64,000 bases of DNA from Delphinapterus leucas. Its lineage: Eukaryota; Chordata; Mammalia; Artiodactyla; Monodontidae. Of the stretch, positions 1 through 10,529 are shown piece by piece. The first letter of the stretch is position 1. Each line of letters starts with the position of its first letter. The DNA lies in NCBI RefSeq assembly GCF_002288925.2, contig NW_022098076.1:74539873-74603872 (forward strand), in the 5' to 3' direction. The translations under genes and the position numbers were made by a program. Under the pieces are notes generated by a model. It saw only the letters and a list, made by a program, of their open reading frames with translations. It was not told the origin of the DNA and did not search any database.

Positions 1-208
1 CACGCGCCACAGCTACTGAAGCCTGCACGCCTAGAGCCCATGCTCCGCAACAAGAGAAGCCACCGCGATGAGAAGCCCGTGCACCGCAACGAAGAGTAGC
101 CCCCGCTCGCTGCAACTAGAAGAAAGCGCATGCAGCAACAAAGACCCAACGCAGCCAAAAATAAATAAATAAAATAAAATAAATAAAGCATTAAAAAGAA
201 AAAGAAGG
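1..208 (+). repeat. CHR-1-type tRNA-derived SINE, cut by window edge
   Basis: 3' part of a long CHR-1-like SINE: the body motif ACTGAAGCCTGCACGCCTAG, then GAGAAGCCACCGCGATGAG, then an AAATA-rich tail to about 208. The tRNA-like head lies before position 1, so target-site duplications cannot be judged. Related full copies occur at 9222, 22620 and 56049. Confidence 0.85.
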
Positions 209-1863
209 GTTGATTCTAATGGCAACGTATCTTTACAAAGCATCTGGTTTTGAAGATCCCATGGCACTTTACAGATGGTTTCTGGAAAACCTAATTAATC
301 CTCACAGCGTGTCTGTGAAAGAAGAGGTTTTGATCTAAATCTACCCTGAAGATGGCACAGAACAAGAAGGGTGGAAATTATAGCGGAAGGAATTCATGCT
401 AGAAGAGAGGTAGAATTACCAGATGGTATGGACATAAAATAGATTTCTATGGCAGCTGATACATCTCTTTTTCCAAAATATTTTTAAAATAGGAGAGAGC
501 TCCTTATACTGGACATAGGACACTTTACATATCCTGCTCAACCCAGAAGGTCCATGTAAGGCTTACTTGCCTCCACCACACCTAAATTCAGGTGTGTACG
601 TGTAACCCAGCCTAACGAATCAGTGGACTACCTTGGACACAGTGATTTGTTTAGGAATAGGTCACACGACCCAAATCATCTAAGATGGTCTTCTTAAGGA
701 TTTTACTTAATTTTTGGAGGAAGACACGGTCTCAGTCTGAATTCGTGAACTGTAAGTACAACATAAACTCAGAGCTGTTGGACACCATCTTGCTTCCACA
801 TGAAGAGGCCTTTGTTATGATATCGCCAGACTCTGCTACATGGATCAAGGATGGAATTTGAAATTGGATTATACCTGCCATTTAAATGATTTGAATCAGC
901 CCATGAATACCATGGAAATTGGAAAATTTTTACTTGTATTTAATTTTAAAGATTCGTTGAAACTGAAATTGCCATAGTTAAGTATCCTTGGTTCCAACCA
1001 CACTGCACCCAGTTCCATTCACTTTGGTTTCCCTGTTTTGGGGGCTAATATACCTTTTATTTTGCTTGATACAGTTTTAGTTGGCTTTTTGTCACTTACA
1101 ACCAAGAGTGCTATATAGCTCCATTTCCCTCGTTTCCAAGCCCCACCCCATTCCATCCCATCCACAGACACAAACCACTTGTCTCAAAAGGCTTTGGTGA
1201 CTTTCTGCTTGGAATTGAGGAAATAGCAGAGAGAGGGGAGAACTACTAAGTGATATCTCCAGGACTCTCCTTCCCATTTTATGATGGGGAAAGCATAGCA
1301 TCATTGGCCTAGATGAGACCATAGAAAGCATTTAACCAGCATGACCACTCAAGTAATGCCAGACCCCTCTCAACTTTGCCACCAGGTGGTCACTTAGCCA
1401 TGACCCCAGCAGTGAATATCCCTCCTCGCTGAGACTACCCTTTTCACTTTGGGGCAGTTCCAATCATTAGACCGTTCTCTCTTATGGTGAACCCAAATCT
1501 ATTTGTCTGTTATTTCCAGCCATTGTTCTTGCTTTCTGGGGTGACACAGAGTAATTTTCTCCCTTTGCTTCATGATAACTTTCAGGTACTTATGGGCAGG
1601 CAATCTAGCTTCCTAACCCTGCCTATGTATCCTAGACATTTTTCATGTCCCATGATTTTAAGTGCCTTCTTCATGTCACCCTTTTATTAACCCCCATCTG
1701 GAAGTATATGCTCTTAAAAGCTTCATCTTGCACCTAACAGGTATTAAGCTGACAAGAGAGGTATATAGGAGGGCTCTTACTTCCCCTTTCTGGATTTCAC
1801 ACTTCAGTGAATGTAGCCCAAGATCAAGTTAGCATCACCAAGGAATAGGAAGGGAGAAGAGTG
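209..1863. other. Unique intronic sequence, no feature recognised
   Basis: No open frame of note and no recent repeat was recognised. It is moderately AT-rich. It may hold diverged old repeats I cannot name. Confidence 0.4.
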
Positions 1864-1876
1864 GGGAAGGCTTTTT

Positions 1877-2216
1877 TTTTTTTTTAATTAATCTTGCTTT
1901 CCTTTTCTATTACTTGTTTACTTTTTTTAAAAAAAATTTATTTATTTATTTATGGCTGTGTTGGCTCTTCATTTCTGTGCGAGGGCTTTCTATAGTTGCG
2001 GCAAGTGGGGGCCACCCCTCATCACGGTGCGCGGGCCTCTCACTATCGCAGCCTCTCTTGTTGCGGAGCACAGACTCCAAACGCGCAGGCTCAGTAATTG
2101 TGTCTCACGGGGCCAGTTGCTCCGGGTCATGTGGGATCTTCCCAGACCAGGGCTCGAACCCGTGTGCCCTGCATTGGCAGGCAGATTCTCAACCACTGCG
2201 CCACAAGGGAAGCCCC
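1877..2216 (-). repeat. CHR-1 SINE with a 3' non-SINE extension
   Basis: Minus-strand CHR-1 copy. The head is at 2216, the B box reads GGTTCGAGCCC and the A-rich tail is at about 1929-1952. It is bounded by a 13-bp target-site duplication GGGAAGGCTTTTT (1864-1876 and 2217-2229). Between the SINE tail and the distal poly(T) (poly(A) on the SINE strand) lie about 45 bp (about 1886-1928) that are not CHR sequence but are inside the duplication. Confidence 0.8.
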
Positions 2217-2237
2217 GGGAAGGCTTTTTAAAAATAA

Positions 2238-2449
2238 GGGCTTCCCTGGTGGCGCAGTGGTTGAGAGTCCGCCTGCCGATGCAGGGGACACGGTTTCGTG
2301 CCCCGGTCCAAGAAGATCCCACATGCCACGGAGCGGCTGGGCCAGTGAGCCATGGCCGCTGAGCCTGCACGTCCGGAGCCTGTGCTCCGCAACGGGAGAG
2401 GCCGCAACAGTGAGAGGCCCGTGTACCGCAAAAAAATAAAATAAAATAA
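2238..2449 (+). repeat. CHR-2-type SINE
   Basis: Begins GGGCTTCCCTGGTGGCGCAG and ends GTGTACCGCA followed by an AAAATA-rich tail. The short duplication AAAAATAA (2230-2237 and about 2450-2457) is compatible with a target-site duplication, but it merges with the tail. It sits 8 bp from the right duplication of the preceding CHR-1. The B box has T in place of the usual A. Confidence 0.9.
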
Positions 2450-2805
2450 AAAAATAATATAGTCGATTATGAGGAATTTGGAAAATATTAAGAAGGAAAC
2501 AGAATATTTCCTTTACCCCTATCACCTGGAGATAAACACTGCTAACGCTTTATTATCTCTCTTCTAATCCTTTTCCTATAAAAATATAAATATACTTTAA
2601 AAATAAAATTTGAAATCAAACCCTGAATACTTATTAGATTCAGGAATATATCCCATGTCATTAATTTATCCACAGAAATATTATTGGTAATGATTTCATA
2701 ATAATCCATACTGTGACTGAGCTTCCAATTTTTTCATGTCCTTATTGTCAAACATGATTTTTCTCACATTTTTATTTTAATAAACAACTACATGATGAAC
2801 ATTTT

Positions 2806-3141
2806 AATTAATTATTTATCTTTAAAATAAATTTATTTATTTTATTTATTTATTTTTGGCTGCGTTGCATCTTTGTTGCTGCACACGGGCTTTCTCTAGT
2901 TGCGGCGAGCGGGGGCTGCTCTTCGTTGCGGTGAGCGTGCTTCTCATTATGGTGGCCTCTCTTGTTGCAGAGCACGGGCCCTAGCCTCACGGGCTTCAGT
3001 AGTTGTGGCACGTGGGCTCAGTAGTTGTGGTGCACAGGCTTAGTTGCTCTGCAGCATGTGGGATCTTCCCCGACCAGGGCTCAAACCCATGTCCCCTGCA
3101 TTGGTAGGCAGATTCTTAACCACTGGGTCACTAGGGAAGCC
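2806..3141 (-). repeat. CHR-1-type SINE
   Basis: Minus-strand copy with head ending GGGAAGCCC at 3141 and a TTTATT-rich tail at 2806-2860. Flanks CATGATGAACATTTT (2791-2805) and CATGATGAGCGTTTT (3142-3156) match at 13 of 15 positions, so this is an older insertion. Confidence 0.88.
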
Positions 3142-3356
3142 CATGATGAGCGTTTTCAGTAGAGTTTCCTAGAAGTAAGATTAGGGGACAGTAGAGTATG
3201 GACATTTGTAGGATTCTTGCTTCTTCCTGGGAAATTCCATTCCAGATATATCCTCTCCATTTATTTTTCCATCCATAGTGTATGAAGCACTTGCCTTACC
3301 ACATTGTGCTCAACATTACTTATTGTAATTTCTCACATTGCAATGAATTTATTAGG

Positions 3357-3850
3357 AGTAAATAGTATCTAGCTGTGGTTTTAAGTTGCATCCTTTGATT
3401 ATTCATATAGTTGACTTTTTTAGGTTTAATAAAATAATTTTTAAATGGAGTAAAATTGGTTCCTCTTTTGTGGCTTTTCCATTGTTTTTAGAGGTAAATG
3501 GTATCTAATTGCTTTTTAAAGTTGCATTCCCTTGATTATTAATAAAGTTGAACATTTTTAGATGCATCAAAATGGTTTTTAGGGCTTCCCTGGTGGCGCA
3601 GTGGTTGAGAGTCCGCCTGTCGATGCAGGAAACGCGGGTTCGTGCCCCGGTCCGGGAAGGTCCCACATGCCGCGGAGCGGCTGGGCCCGTGAGCCATGGC
3701 CGCTGAGCCTGCGCGTCCGGAGCCTGTGCTCCGCAACAGGAGAGGCCACAGCAGTGGGAGGCCCGCGTACCGCAAAAAAAAAAAAAAAAAAAAAAAATGG
3801 TTTTTAAATGGAGTCAAATCAATTCCTTTGTGACTTCTTCCATTATTTTA
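3357..3850. repeat. Imperfect tandem duplication of about 135 bp, second unit split by a SINE
   Basis: Unit 1 (about 3357-3491) and unit 2 (about 3492-3581 continuing at 3794-3850) share, in order, GTAAATRGTATCTA, AAGTTGCAT, TTGATTATT, AGTTGA, TTTTTAAATGGAGT and TTCCATT. The CHR-2 at 3582-3793 interrupts unit 2. The wording resembles old L1 3' ends, so the units may be part of an ancient L1. Confidence 0.75.
3582..3793 (+). repeat. CHR-2-type SINE
   Basis: Full-length copy with poly(A) tail and a perfect 13-bp duplication AAAATGGTTTTTA (3569-3581 and 3794-3806). The B box reads GGTTCGTGCCC. It is inserted into the second unit of a local tandem duplication. Confidence 0.95.
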
Positions 3851-4487
3851 CGCCTAGTGTATTACTTTTATAAATTGGAAAAAATTTACTGGTATCCAAT
3901 TTTAAACACTAAAGGTTACAGTCTCCACAGCCCTGATTTTAAGCTGCCGCAGCTACTCCACAGGTAGTTGTGAAGGAGCAATGGCAGGTGACACGAGGTG
4001 GCACTTGAAGACTTTAAGAGCTCATGTAAGTGGGTGTTGTCATCTTCCTCTTTCTGTCTCTAACTCTCCATTTCTCTCATCTTCATTCACAACTGTTATA
4101 CGTGATCCCTAGATACGGAAAGGATGTAGAGAAATACAGTTTTTCAGAGCCGTGGAGGGAGCATAGATTTTTCAGGGCTTCTGAAGGCTGATGTGAATAT
4201 TGTATGAAACACATCAAAGATATCTGATTCCCCTGCCATTTAAATGATTTGAATCAGCCAGTAAATACCATTAATTAAGGATCCTCTCTAGGCTGAGCCT
4301 TGAAATAAGCATTATGGTAAGCACTTAAGGCTAAGGCAATAATGGATAAAGGGAAGTTATTGTAGAGAGAGGAGACAGTGGGGCTGGAAAACCACAATTA
4401 GGAGAGTCACTGATTCTACCCCCTCCCATATCCCCGGCTTCATTTATCAGTTGCAAGTGAAACAGGGATTAAAAGAGAACTAGTCTG

Positions 4488-4645
4488 CATAGGGAGCTAT
4501 GTTCAATATCCTGTGATAAACCATAGTGGAGAAGAATATGAAAAAGAATGTGTATATATGTATAAAACTGAGTCACTTTGCTGACAGCAGTAATTAACAC
4601 AACATTGTAATTCAACTTTACTTCAATAAAAAATAAATTTAAAAC
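4488..4645 (+). repeat. 5'-truncated L1 3' end
   Basis: Artiodactyl/cetacean-type L1 terminal sequence: TTCAATATCCTGTGATAAAC, then GAGTCACTTTGCTG, then TTAACACAACATTGTAATTC, ending CTTCAATAAA plus A-rich tail. It is flanked by AGAGAACTAGTCTG (4474-4487) and AGAGAACCAGTCTG (4646-4659), which differ at one position. Confidence 0.8.
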
Positions 4646-4769
4646 AGAGAACCAGTCTGTATTATAGTTGTGTGTTATAATCACAAGATACTATTTGGAA
4701 ACACTTAAATTAGATCTCTAGTTCACACCTTATACCAAAATAAATTCTAGATGCATTTAACATTTCACG

Positions 4770-5130
4770 AGTTTTCACAAATATCTTTTGTATATCCACT
4801 GTGTGCCAGACCCTAGGGGAGGTGCTGGGGAAACAAAACAGATCTATGATTTCCGTCCTTCATAGAGTTTACGTCTAGTTGCAAATATTGCATAAGTAGA
4901 CAAAATATGTAACTGCAATTCTGGATAAAACTTATGAAGGAAAACCATAGGGTGCTAAAAGAAAGAAGAACCGGGCTTGGGAGAACCTTCTTTGGGTTAT
5001 ATAACCAGGAGAGGCTCCCTGAGATAATATTTAATCTGGGACTTGAGGAGTGAGGAGACACCACCCAGCTGCAGTGCAGAGAGAGATCATTCCTTCCAGG
5101 CCGAGGGGACAGCAGTCAAAAGACCACGGG
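4770..5130 (-). repeat. L2-like LINE fragment
   Basis: Reads as the reverse complement of the L2 3' end: CACTGTGTGCCAGACCCTAG, then a GGTGCTGGGGA motif, then a CTTCATAGAGTTTACGTCTA equivalent. It continues with the usual upstream segment about gains in duplicated weight-like purine motifs. Heavily diverged; assigned by eye. Confidence 0.6.
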
Positions 5131-5670
5131 AACTAGAATACACAAGAAGAAAATACAAATCCATATTTTTATAACCATGGGATAGAGAAGGCCTTTCTAA
5201 ATGTGGTTCCAAAAAAGCTGGGACCACAGAAGTTAGATAACATCAAAATTTTTAACCACTTCGTGGCAGAAACGACATAAAGTTAAAGACACGTGGTAAA
5301 CAAGACAAAATAGTTATAACTTGTACAACAATAAGTTATTATCTTTACTGTATAGAAAGTACTTAAAACAAATATAAGAAAGGTTAACCCCGCAAAGGGG
5401 GGGGAGAAGGTCAAGGATATTCACAAAACAAGAAACACAATTGGCCAATAAACATAGGAAGAAATGTTAAACTCCTCTTATAAATAGAGAAATGCACATA
5501 AAAATGATTGCAGGGACCATTTTTCACTCATGAAATTGGCAAAGATTGAAAAGACTTTAATCCCCAGAACTGAGGAAGGTAAAGAGAAACAGGTACTCTA
5601 TTTCCTGCTGGTGGGAGTGTACATTGGTAGAGCTTTCCTAGAGGACAGAGAACAAGTCTTAAAAATGTAC

Positions 5671-6067
5671 CATGCTAACACATATATAAGGAATCTAAAA
5701 AAAAAAAAAAAAAGGTTCTGACAAACCTAGGGGCAGGACAGGAATAAAGATGCAGATGTAGAGAATGGACTTGAGGACACGGGGAGGGGGAAGGGTAAGC
5801 TGGGACAAAGTGAGAGAGTGGCACTGACATATATACACTACCAAACGTAAAATAGATAGCTAGTGGGAAGCAGCCACATCGCACAGGGAGATCAGCTTGG
5901 TGCTTTGTGTCCACCTAGAGGGGTGGGATAGGGAGGGTGGGAGGGAGACACAAGAGGGAGGGGATATGGGGATATATGTATATGTATAGCTGGTTCACTT
6001 TGTTATACAGCAGAAGCTAACACAACATTGTAAAGCAATTATACTCCAATAAAGATGTTAAAATAAA
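5671..6067 (+). repeat. Younger cetacean-type L1 3' UTR
   Basis: Terminal part of a recent L1: CATGCTAACACATATATAAG, an internal poly(A), GAGAATGGACTTGAGGACAC, a G-rich segment, then CACAACATTGTAAAGCAATT and CCAATAAAGATGTTAAAATA. The internal A-run is part of the element: the same order occurs in inverted form at 28355-28740. Flanking duplication is weak (AAAATGTAC against AAAATGAC). Confidence 0.8.
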
Positions 6068-6330
6068 ATGACTGCTCTTCACACTCAGCAATGCCACTTC
6101 TAGGAATTTATCATTAGGAAACACTCAGTTCTGCAGAAAGGTTAAACTATAGACTGTTCATTATAATATATTCTATCATGATTAAAAATCAGAGGCAACC
6201 TCAAGAGGGTCATTCATACAACGGAATACAGTGAAGTCATTAAGAATGAGTCTATTACATGTATATTTATTGACATGGAAATATGTTCAAGATTTTAAGT
6301 GAAAAATGCAGCTTAAAAACAGTACCTATG

Positions 6331-6536
6331 GGCTTCCCTGGTGGCGCAGTGGTTGAGAGTCCGCTCCGCCTGCCGATGCAGGGGACACGGGTTCGTGCCC
6401 CGGTCCGGGAAGATCCCACATGCCGCGGAGCGGCTGGGCTCGTGAGCCATGGCCGCTGAGCCTGCGTGTCCGGAGCCTGTGCTCCGCAACGGGAGAGGCC
6501 ACAACAGTGAGAGGCCCGCGTACCGCAAAAAAAAAA
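6331..6536 (+). repeat. CHR-2-type SINE
   Basis: Perfect 16-bp duplication AAAAACAGTACCTATG (6315-6330 and 6537-6552). Carries a small private insertion near the head, GTCCGCTCCGCC instead of GTCCGCC. The B box is the T variant. Confidence 0.95.
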
Positions 6537-7879
6537 AAAAACAGTACCTATGATAGGATTGCATTTTGTTTCAAAATATCATATCTATGCATAGAAATGT
6601 CCTTAAAATGTTAATAATGGTTATCTCTGAGTGATGGGACATGTAAGTTTTACTTTCTTCTTTATACCTTTATGTGTTGTATGACCTTTTTAGAATGAAC
6701 ATGCATTACTTTTTACAATAAGAAAAAATAAAGCTGTTTTCCTATTGGGGTGGGTAAAAGGTGAGTCATTATGGTTCCCCTGGGCCGGAAGGGACTGGAA
6801 GATGATCCTGTCTGTTTTGCGTCCTCAAGCAGGCCTGTTTGATCAGCATCACCTGAGCCCTCAGGAAGAGGGCTAATCCCTGGGGAGGCAATATCCACCT
6901 CCAATCCCTTTCTATCCTTGGTTTTGACACAGTCACCCCATCCACATAAGCCCCCTGCTCAATGTTTTCCCTCTTCCTGGGAAACAAAGCCCTTCGCGTG
7001 CTCTGATTCATCCTCCAGTTAGAAGCCAAGTCACCGGAGCCTCAGACGCAGGTGTCTGGGGTGACACAGCACAACACAACACCTCCAGGATAAGGGCAGC
7101 CCTTCCACCTTCGAGGCTGTGAATTGTCAGGCGTGATTAGAAAGGTCACTTGTCCTGACAGCTCTCTGTGCTTCCTGGAGAGCAGCCTTCCTGCTGGGAA
7201 CGTTCTTAATTGTGCTTCCTGTTGTGGGTCCCTGCCTGCTCACTCCCTCCCTCCCTTACAGTAAAGCAGACCCTAGCCTCCCCCCACGGTCCTTGAACGT
7301 GAAAAAAAATACCAGTGATGGCAAAACCTTGCAAAAACAGAGCAGCTCTCCAATTCAAGCAGAGAGAGAAAAGTGAATTTATAGGAAAAGGGTTGCATGT
7401 GGAAGAAGGAAACTGCATTTTTGGAGAAAAGAAATATGCAGCCTTGGGGAGTGTGTGGAAGCCAGGGAGGAGAAGGGTCAGAGGAACAGAGGAGAAAAGA
7501 ACACCCACCAAAGTCTTATTAGTAGAACTAAAGCAGTGCACGATGCTACAAAGTACAAACTCTGAAGACTGAGGCAGAAGCTCTCAAATAGCTCTGTGCT
7601 CCCGGCCCCAACCCCAGAAATGCTGATTCTGCCAGTCAGGGGTGCTGCCCAGGAATCTGCATTATAAAAGCACCCAGGGCATTTGGAGCAGGCTGTCTGT
7701 GCCCCCTGCTTTGATAATCCCAGTCTAAAGGATAAGGGTGAACACGTTTGAGGGACTAGTAGCTGGACACATCAGAGGAATCCAAGGGGTAGAAAGTGAA
7801 GGATGTGATGGGGTGGAGAGAGGAAGAATTGTCTGTAAGGAAAGGCAAGGGACGTAGTTATATAACCCTCTGGTTTCTT

Positions 7880-8089
7880 TTTTTTTTTTTTTTTTGCGGT
7901 ACGCGGGCCTCTCTCACTGTTGTGGCTTCTTCCGTTGCGGAGCACAGGCTCTGGACGTGCAGGCTCAGCGGCCATGGCTCATGGGCCCAGCTGCTCTGCG
8001 GCATGTGGGACCTTCCCAGACCGGGGCACGAACCCGCGTCCCCTGCATCGGCAAGCGGACTCTCAACCACTGCGCCACCAGGGAAGCCC
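7880..8089 (-). repeat. CHR-2-type SINE
   Basis: Minus-strand copy with poly(T) at 7880-7896 and head ending GGGAAGCCC. Perfect 16-bp duplication AACCCTCTGGTTTCTT (7864-7879 and 8090-8105). T-variant B box. Confidence 0.95.
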
Positions 8090-8224
8090 AACCCTCTGGT
8101 TTCTTGAGCCTGAGCTTGGCCAGAAGTGGCTTCTGACCCCATCAGGTACATGGCTGATATGAGTGCCCCCCCAAAGCTATAAGCTCTAGTTGGTGTCTTT
8201 ATAGAGGACCTGCACGCCAGTGAA

Positions 8225-8540
8225 ACGTTGGCTGGACCATTGCCCTAGAGCAGCGCTTAAACGTGCACACTACTCGATGGAGGATGCTGTTCACATGCAT
8301 ATTCTGATTCTGTAGTTCTGGGGTGGGGCCTGAGACTCTGATTTCCAGTAAGCTGCCAGGTCACTTCTGGTCCACCCTGGGTAGCAAGTCCCTCCAAGGC
8401 AGTGGCTCACAATCCAGGCTTCCCAGTGTAATCACCTGAGGAGTTTTGGGAAACAGCTGTGTCCAAGCCCCACCTCCAGAGTTAGGATGGAGTTGGTGTG
8501 AGGCATCTGGACGTTTAAAGCTTCCCACCAAGGCTGACAT
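8225..8540 (+). repeat. Two MER5-like hAT fragments
   Basis: About 8225-8350 reads like MER5A: ATTCTGATTCTGTAGTTCTG, then GGGGTGGGGCCTGAGACTCT. About 8400-8530 reads like a second copy: CAGTGTAATCACCTGAGGAG, then GTCCAAGCCCCACCTCCAGA. Similar weaker pieces are at 7600-7700, 9056-9120 and 9650-9780. These are non-autonomous DNA transposon remnants. Family call from memory. Confidence 0.5.
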
Positions 8541-8764
8541 CCACCACTCAGGGAGGGCATCCAAGGAGGGTTGTGGAGCCAGGCAGGGGTCTGGAGGGGG
8601 CAGCCAGGTAGTATTCCCTCTTCTTCAGTAATCGCTAATAGACAGATAAATATGGAAACTCGGGATGTACATTAGAAAGTTCAGACATAGACTCAGACCC
8701 ATGGGCTTAAATATGGCTTCAACTATATTCTACACTTGAGAATAATAATTATAATTATTATAAT

Positions 8765-8905
8765 AATGTTGTAAATAGCTTTTTAAAGTTTACAAAGTTC
8801 TTTCCCATACATTATAGCACTTGATCTTCATAACATCTCTGTGAGGTGAGACAGATATAACACACATTTTAAAGGGAAAACTGAGGATTAGCTTTAATAC
8901 TGAGA
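8765..8905 (-). repeat. MIR-like SINE fragment
   Basis: Reverse-complement MIR core: AAAGTTCTTTCCCATACATT, then CTTCATAACATCTCTGTGAG, then AAAACTGAGG. It is preceded by an AT-only stretch of about 30 bp (8735-8765). Confidence 0.55.
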
Positions 8906-9221
8906 GTTGGGTATCAAGCTCCATCTCAGACCTGCCTGAGTCAGAATCTGCATTTTAACAGGATCTTCAGACGATTCATGTGCACATTAATGTCTGAGTA
9001 ACACTGCACACCACCTGCCTCCAATCCCCAGCTGACACCTGGAGGATTAAGGCAAAGGTTCTTGGGTCACCTGAGGGTCTTTTAAAAACAAAATGCAGTC
9101 TTAGCTCTTGTGAACACTATCTAATTATTATTAGAGAGTCTTGGGATGAGGTCTGAACTAAAAAATATGTTTGAGAGCGTTTAGTTCAGTCTTTGGCAAA
9201 ATCTGGATGTGGAAAACCACT

Positions 9222-9646
9222 TCCAGGGACTTCCCTGGTGGCACGGTGGTTAGAATCCACGTGCCAGTGCAGGGGACGCGGGTTCGAGCCCTGGTCTGGG
9301 AAGATTCCACATGCCGCGGAGCAGCTAAGCCCGTGCACCACAACTACTGAGCCTGCACTCTAGAGCCCGTGAGCCACAACTACTGAAGCCCGCACCTAGA
9401 GCCTGTGCTCTGCGACAAGAGAAGCCACCACAATGAGAAGCCCATGCACCGCAACTAGAGAGAGCCCACGCACAGCGAAGACACAATGCACCCCAAAATA
9501 AAAATAAGTAAATAAATAAAATTGTTAAAACTACACAATACACAAATCTTAATTAAAAACAAAAAAAGAAAGAAATACATTCTGTATTTTTCCAGATTCT
9601 TTGTAGCCTTTGGAAGATTTTTACAGTCCAAAAAAAAAAGAAAAAA
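9222..9646 (+). repeat. CHR-1 SINE with a 3' non-SINE extension
   Basis: CHR-1 body about 9229-9521, with B box GGTTCGAGCCC and tail ending AAATAAATAAA. The only convincing duplication is GAAAACCACT at 9212-9221 and 9647-9656. It encloses a further 110 bp of non-CHR sequence (about 9522-9630) and a second A-rich tail (9630-9646). The flank rejoins as a MER5-like phrase (GAAAACCACTGCT), which supports the boundary. Confidence 0.75.
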
Positions 9647-10529
9647 GAAAACCACTGCTATGAAAATCACTGGCTGTGTTTGTGAAACAGGCAGGTTCCT
9701 GGGCCCCACTTCAAACCTCCTGAATCAGGAATCTGCATCTGGCTCCCCGTGTGGTTCTTACATTTAAGCTGAGAACCATTACCTTATATCTGTGGGGGAG
9801 AAGTAACATCAATATTAAATTGTTATTTTAGGGAGTAGACAACATTTTTATTTCTGCTTGATTAGGTCTAAATTATCCATGTTAATATGATGCCTTGATT
9901 TATGGAGGACATTTCTCCTTAATTGCCGCCGGAGTGTGGGCAGGGCAGAGGGGACCATGCTGCACTTTGTCAAAGGCTTTTGTGAAATATATGGGGTTTG
10001 GGCAAGTGGAAAATGTGACACCACCAGCTAAAATGAGGTTTTAGGGATTGTCTGTGGGTTTTAGTATCTCTATTTTTGCCCCCTTGGTTGGCAGTGTTAT
10101 TTTCTCATCTTTGTAGGCGTTTCTAAGGTAATGGGAATATTATGTGTGCATTTAGCTTTCATCAGGTCTTGTCAAGGAAATGCAGCAGGGAGGTTGGGCT
10201 CTAAAGCATTAAATCCAATTCCTGTGTTCACTAAACCCCTTCTCCTCCCATGAGGAACTGTTGGGGCTCTGATGTACATCAGCTTCCTGTTTCTTTTAAA
10301 GCAAACTCTTTTCTTTTTACACTTCTCCATGGGCAGGTAAGGAAAGAAAGAATATGACCAAGTCGTGTGGGGATGGTGTGAAGGATATGAATGGAAGAGT
10401 GAACAATGGACACGTTGCCTTTCTAGAGAATGTTGAAATTCCACGGTAGTTTGTGGTGCTGGAAGACGAGGGAAACATATCAACCATTGCTCCAGCTGTC
10501 TGACACTGAGTCCGTAAAGAAAGCACAAG

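Larger units (their letters stand above)
5400..6735 (+). repeat. Old L1 3' end hosting two later insertions
   Basis: Contains decayed L1 ORF2/3'UTR wording such as GGTGGGAGTGTACATTGGTA, ATGCCACTTCTAGGAATTTA and GGTTATCTCTGAGTGATGGG, ending in an A-rich stretch near 6730. It is interrupted by a younger L1 3' end (5671-6067) and a CHR-2 (6331-6536). No intact frame remains. Confidence 0.65.
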
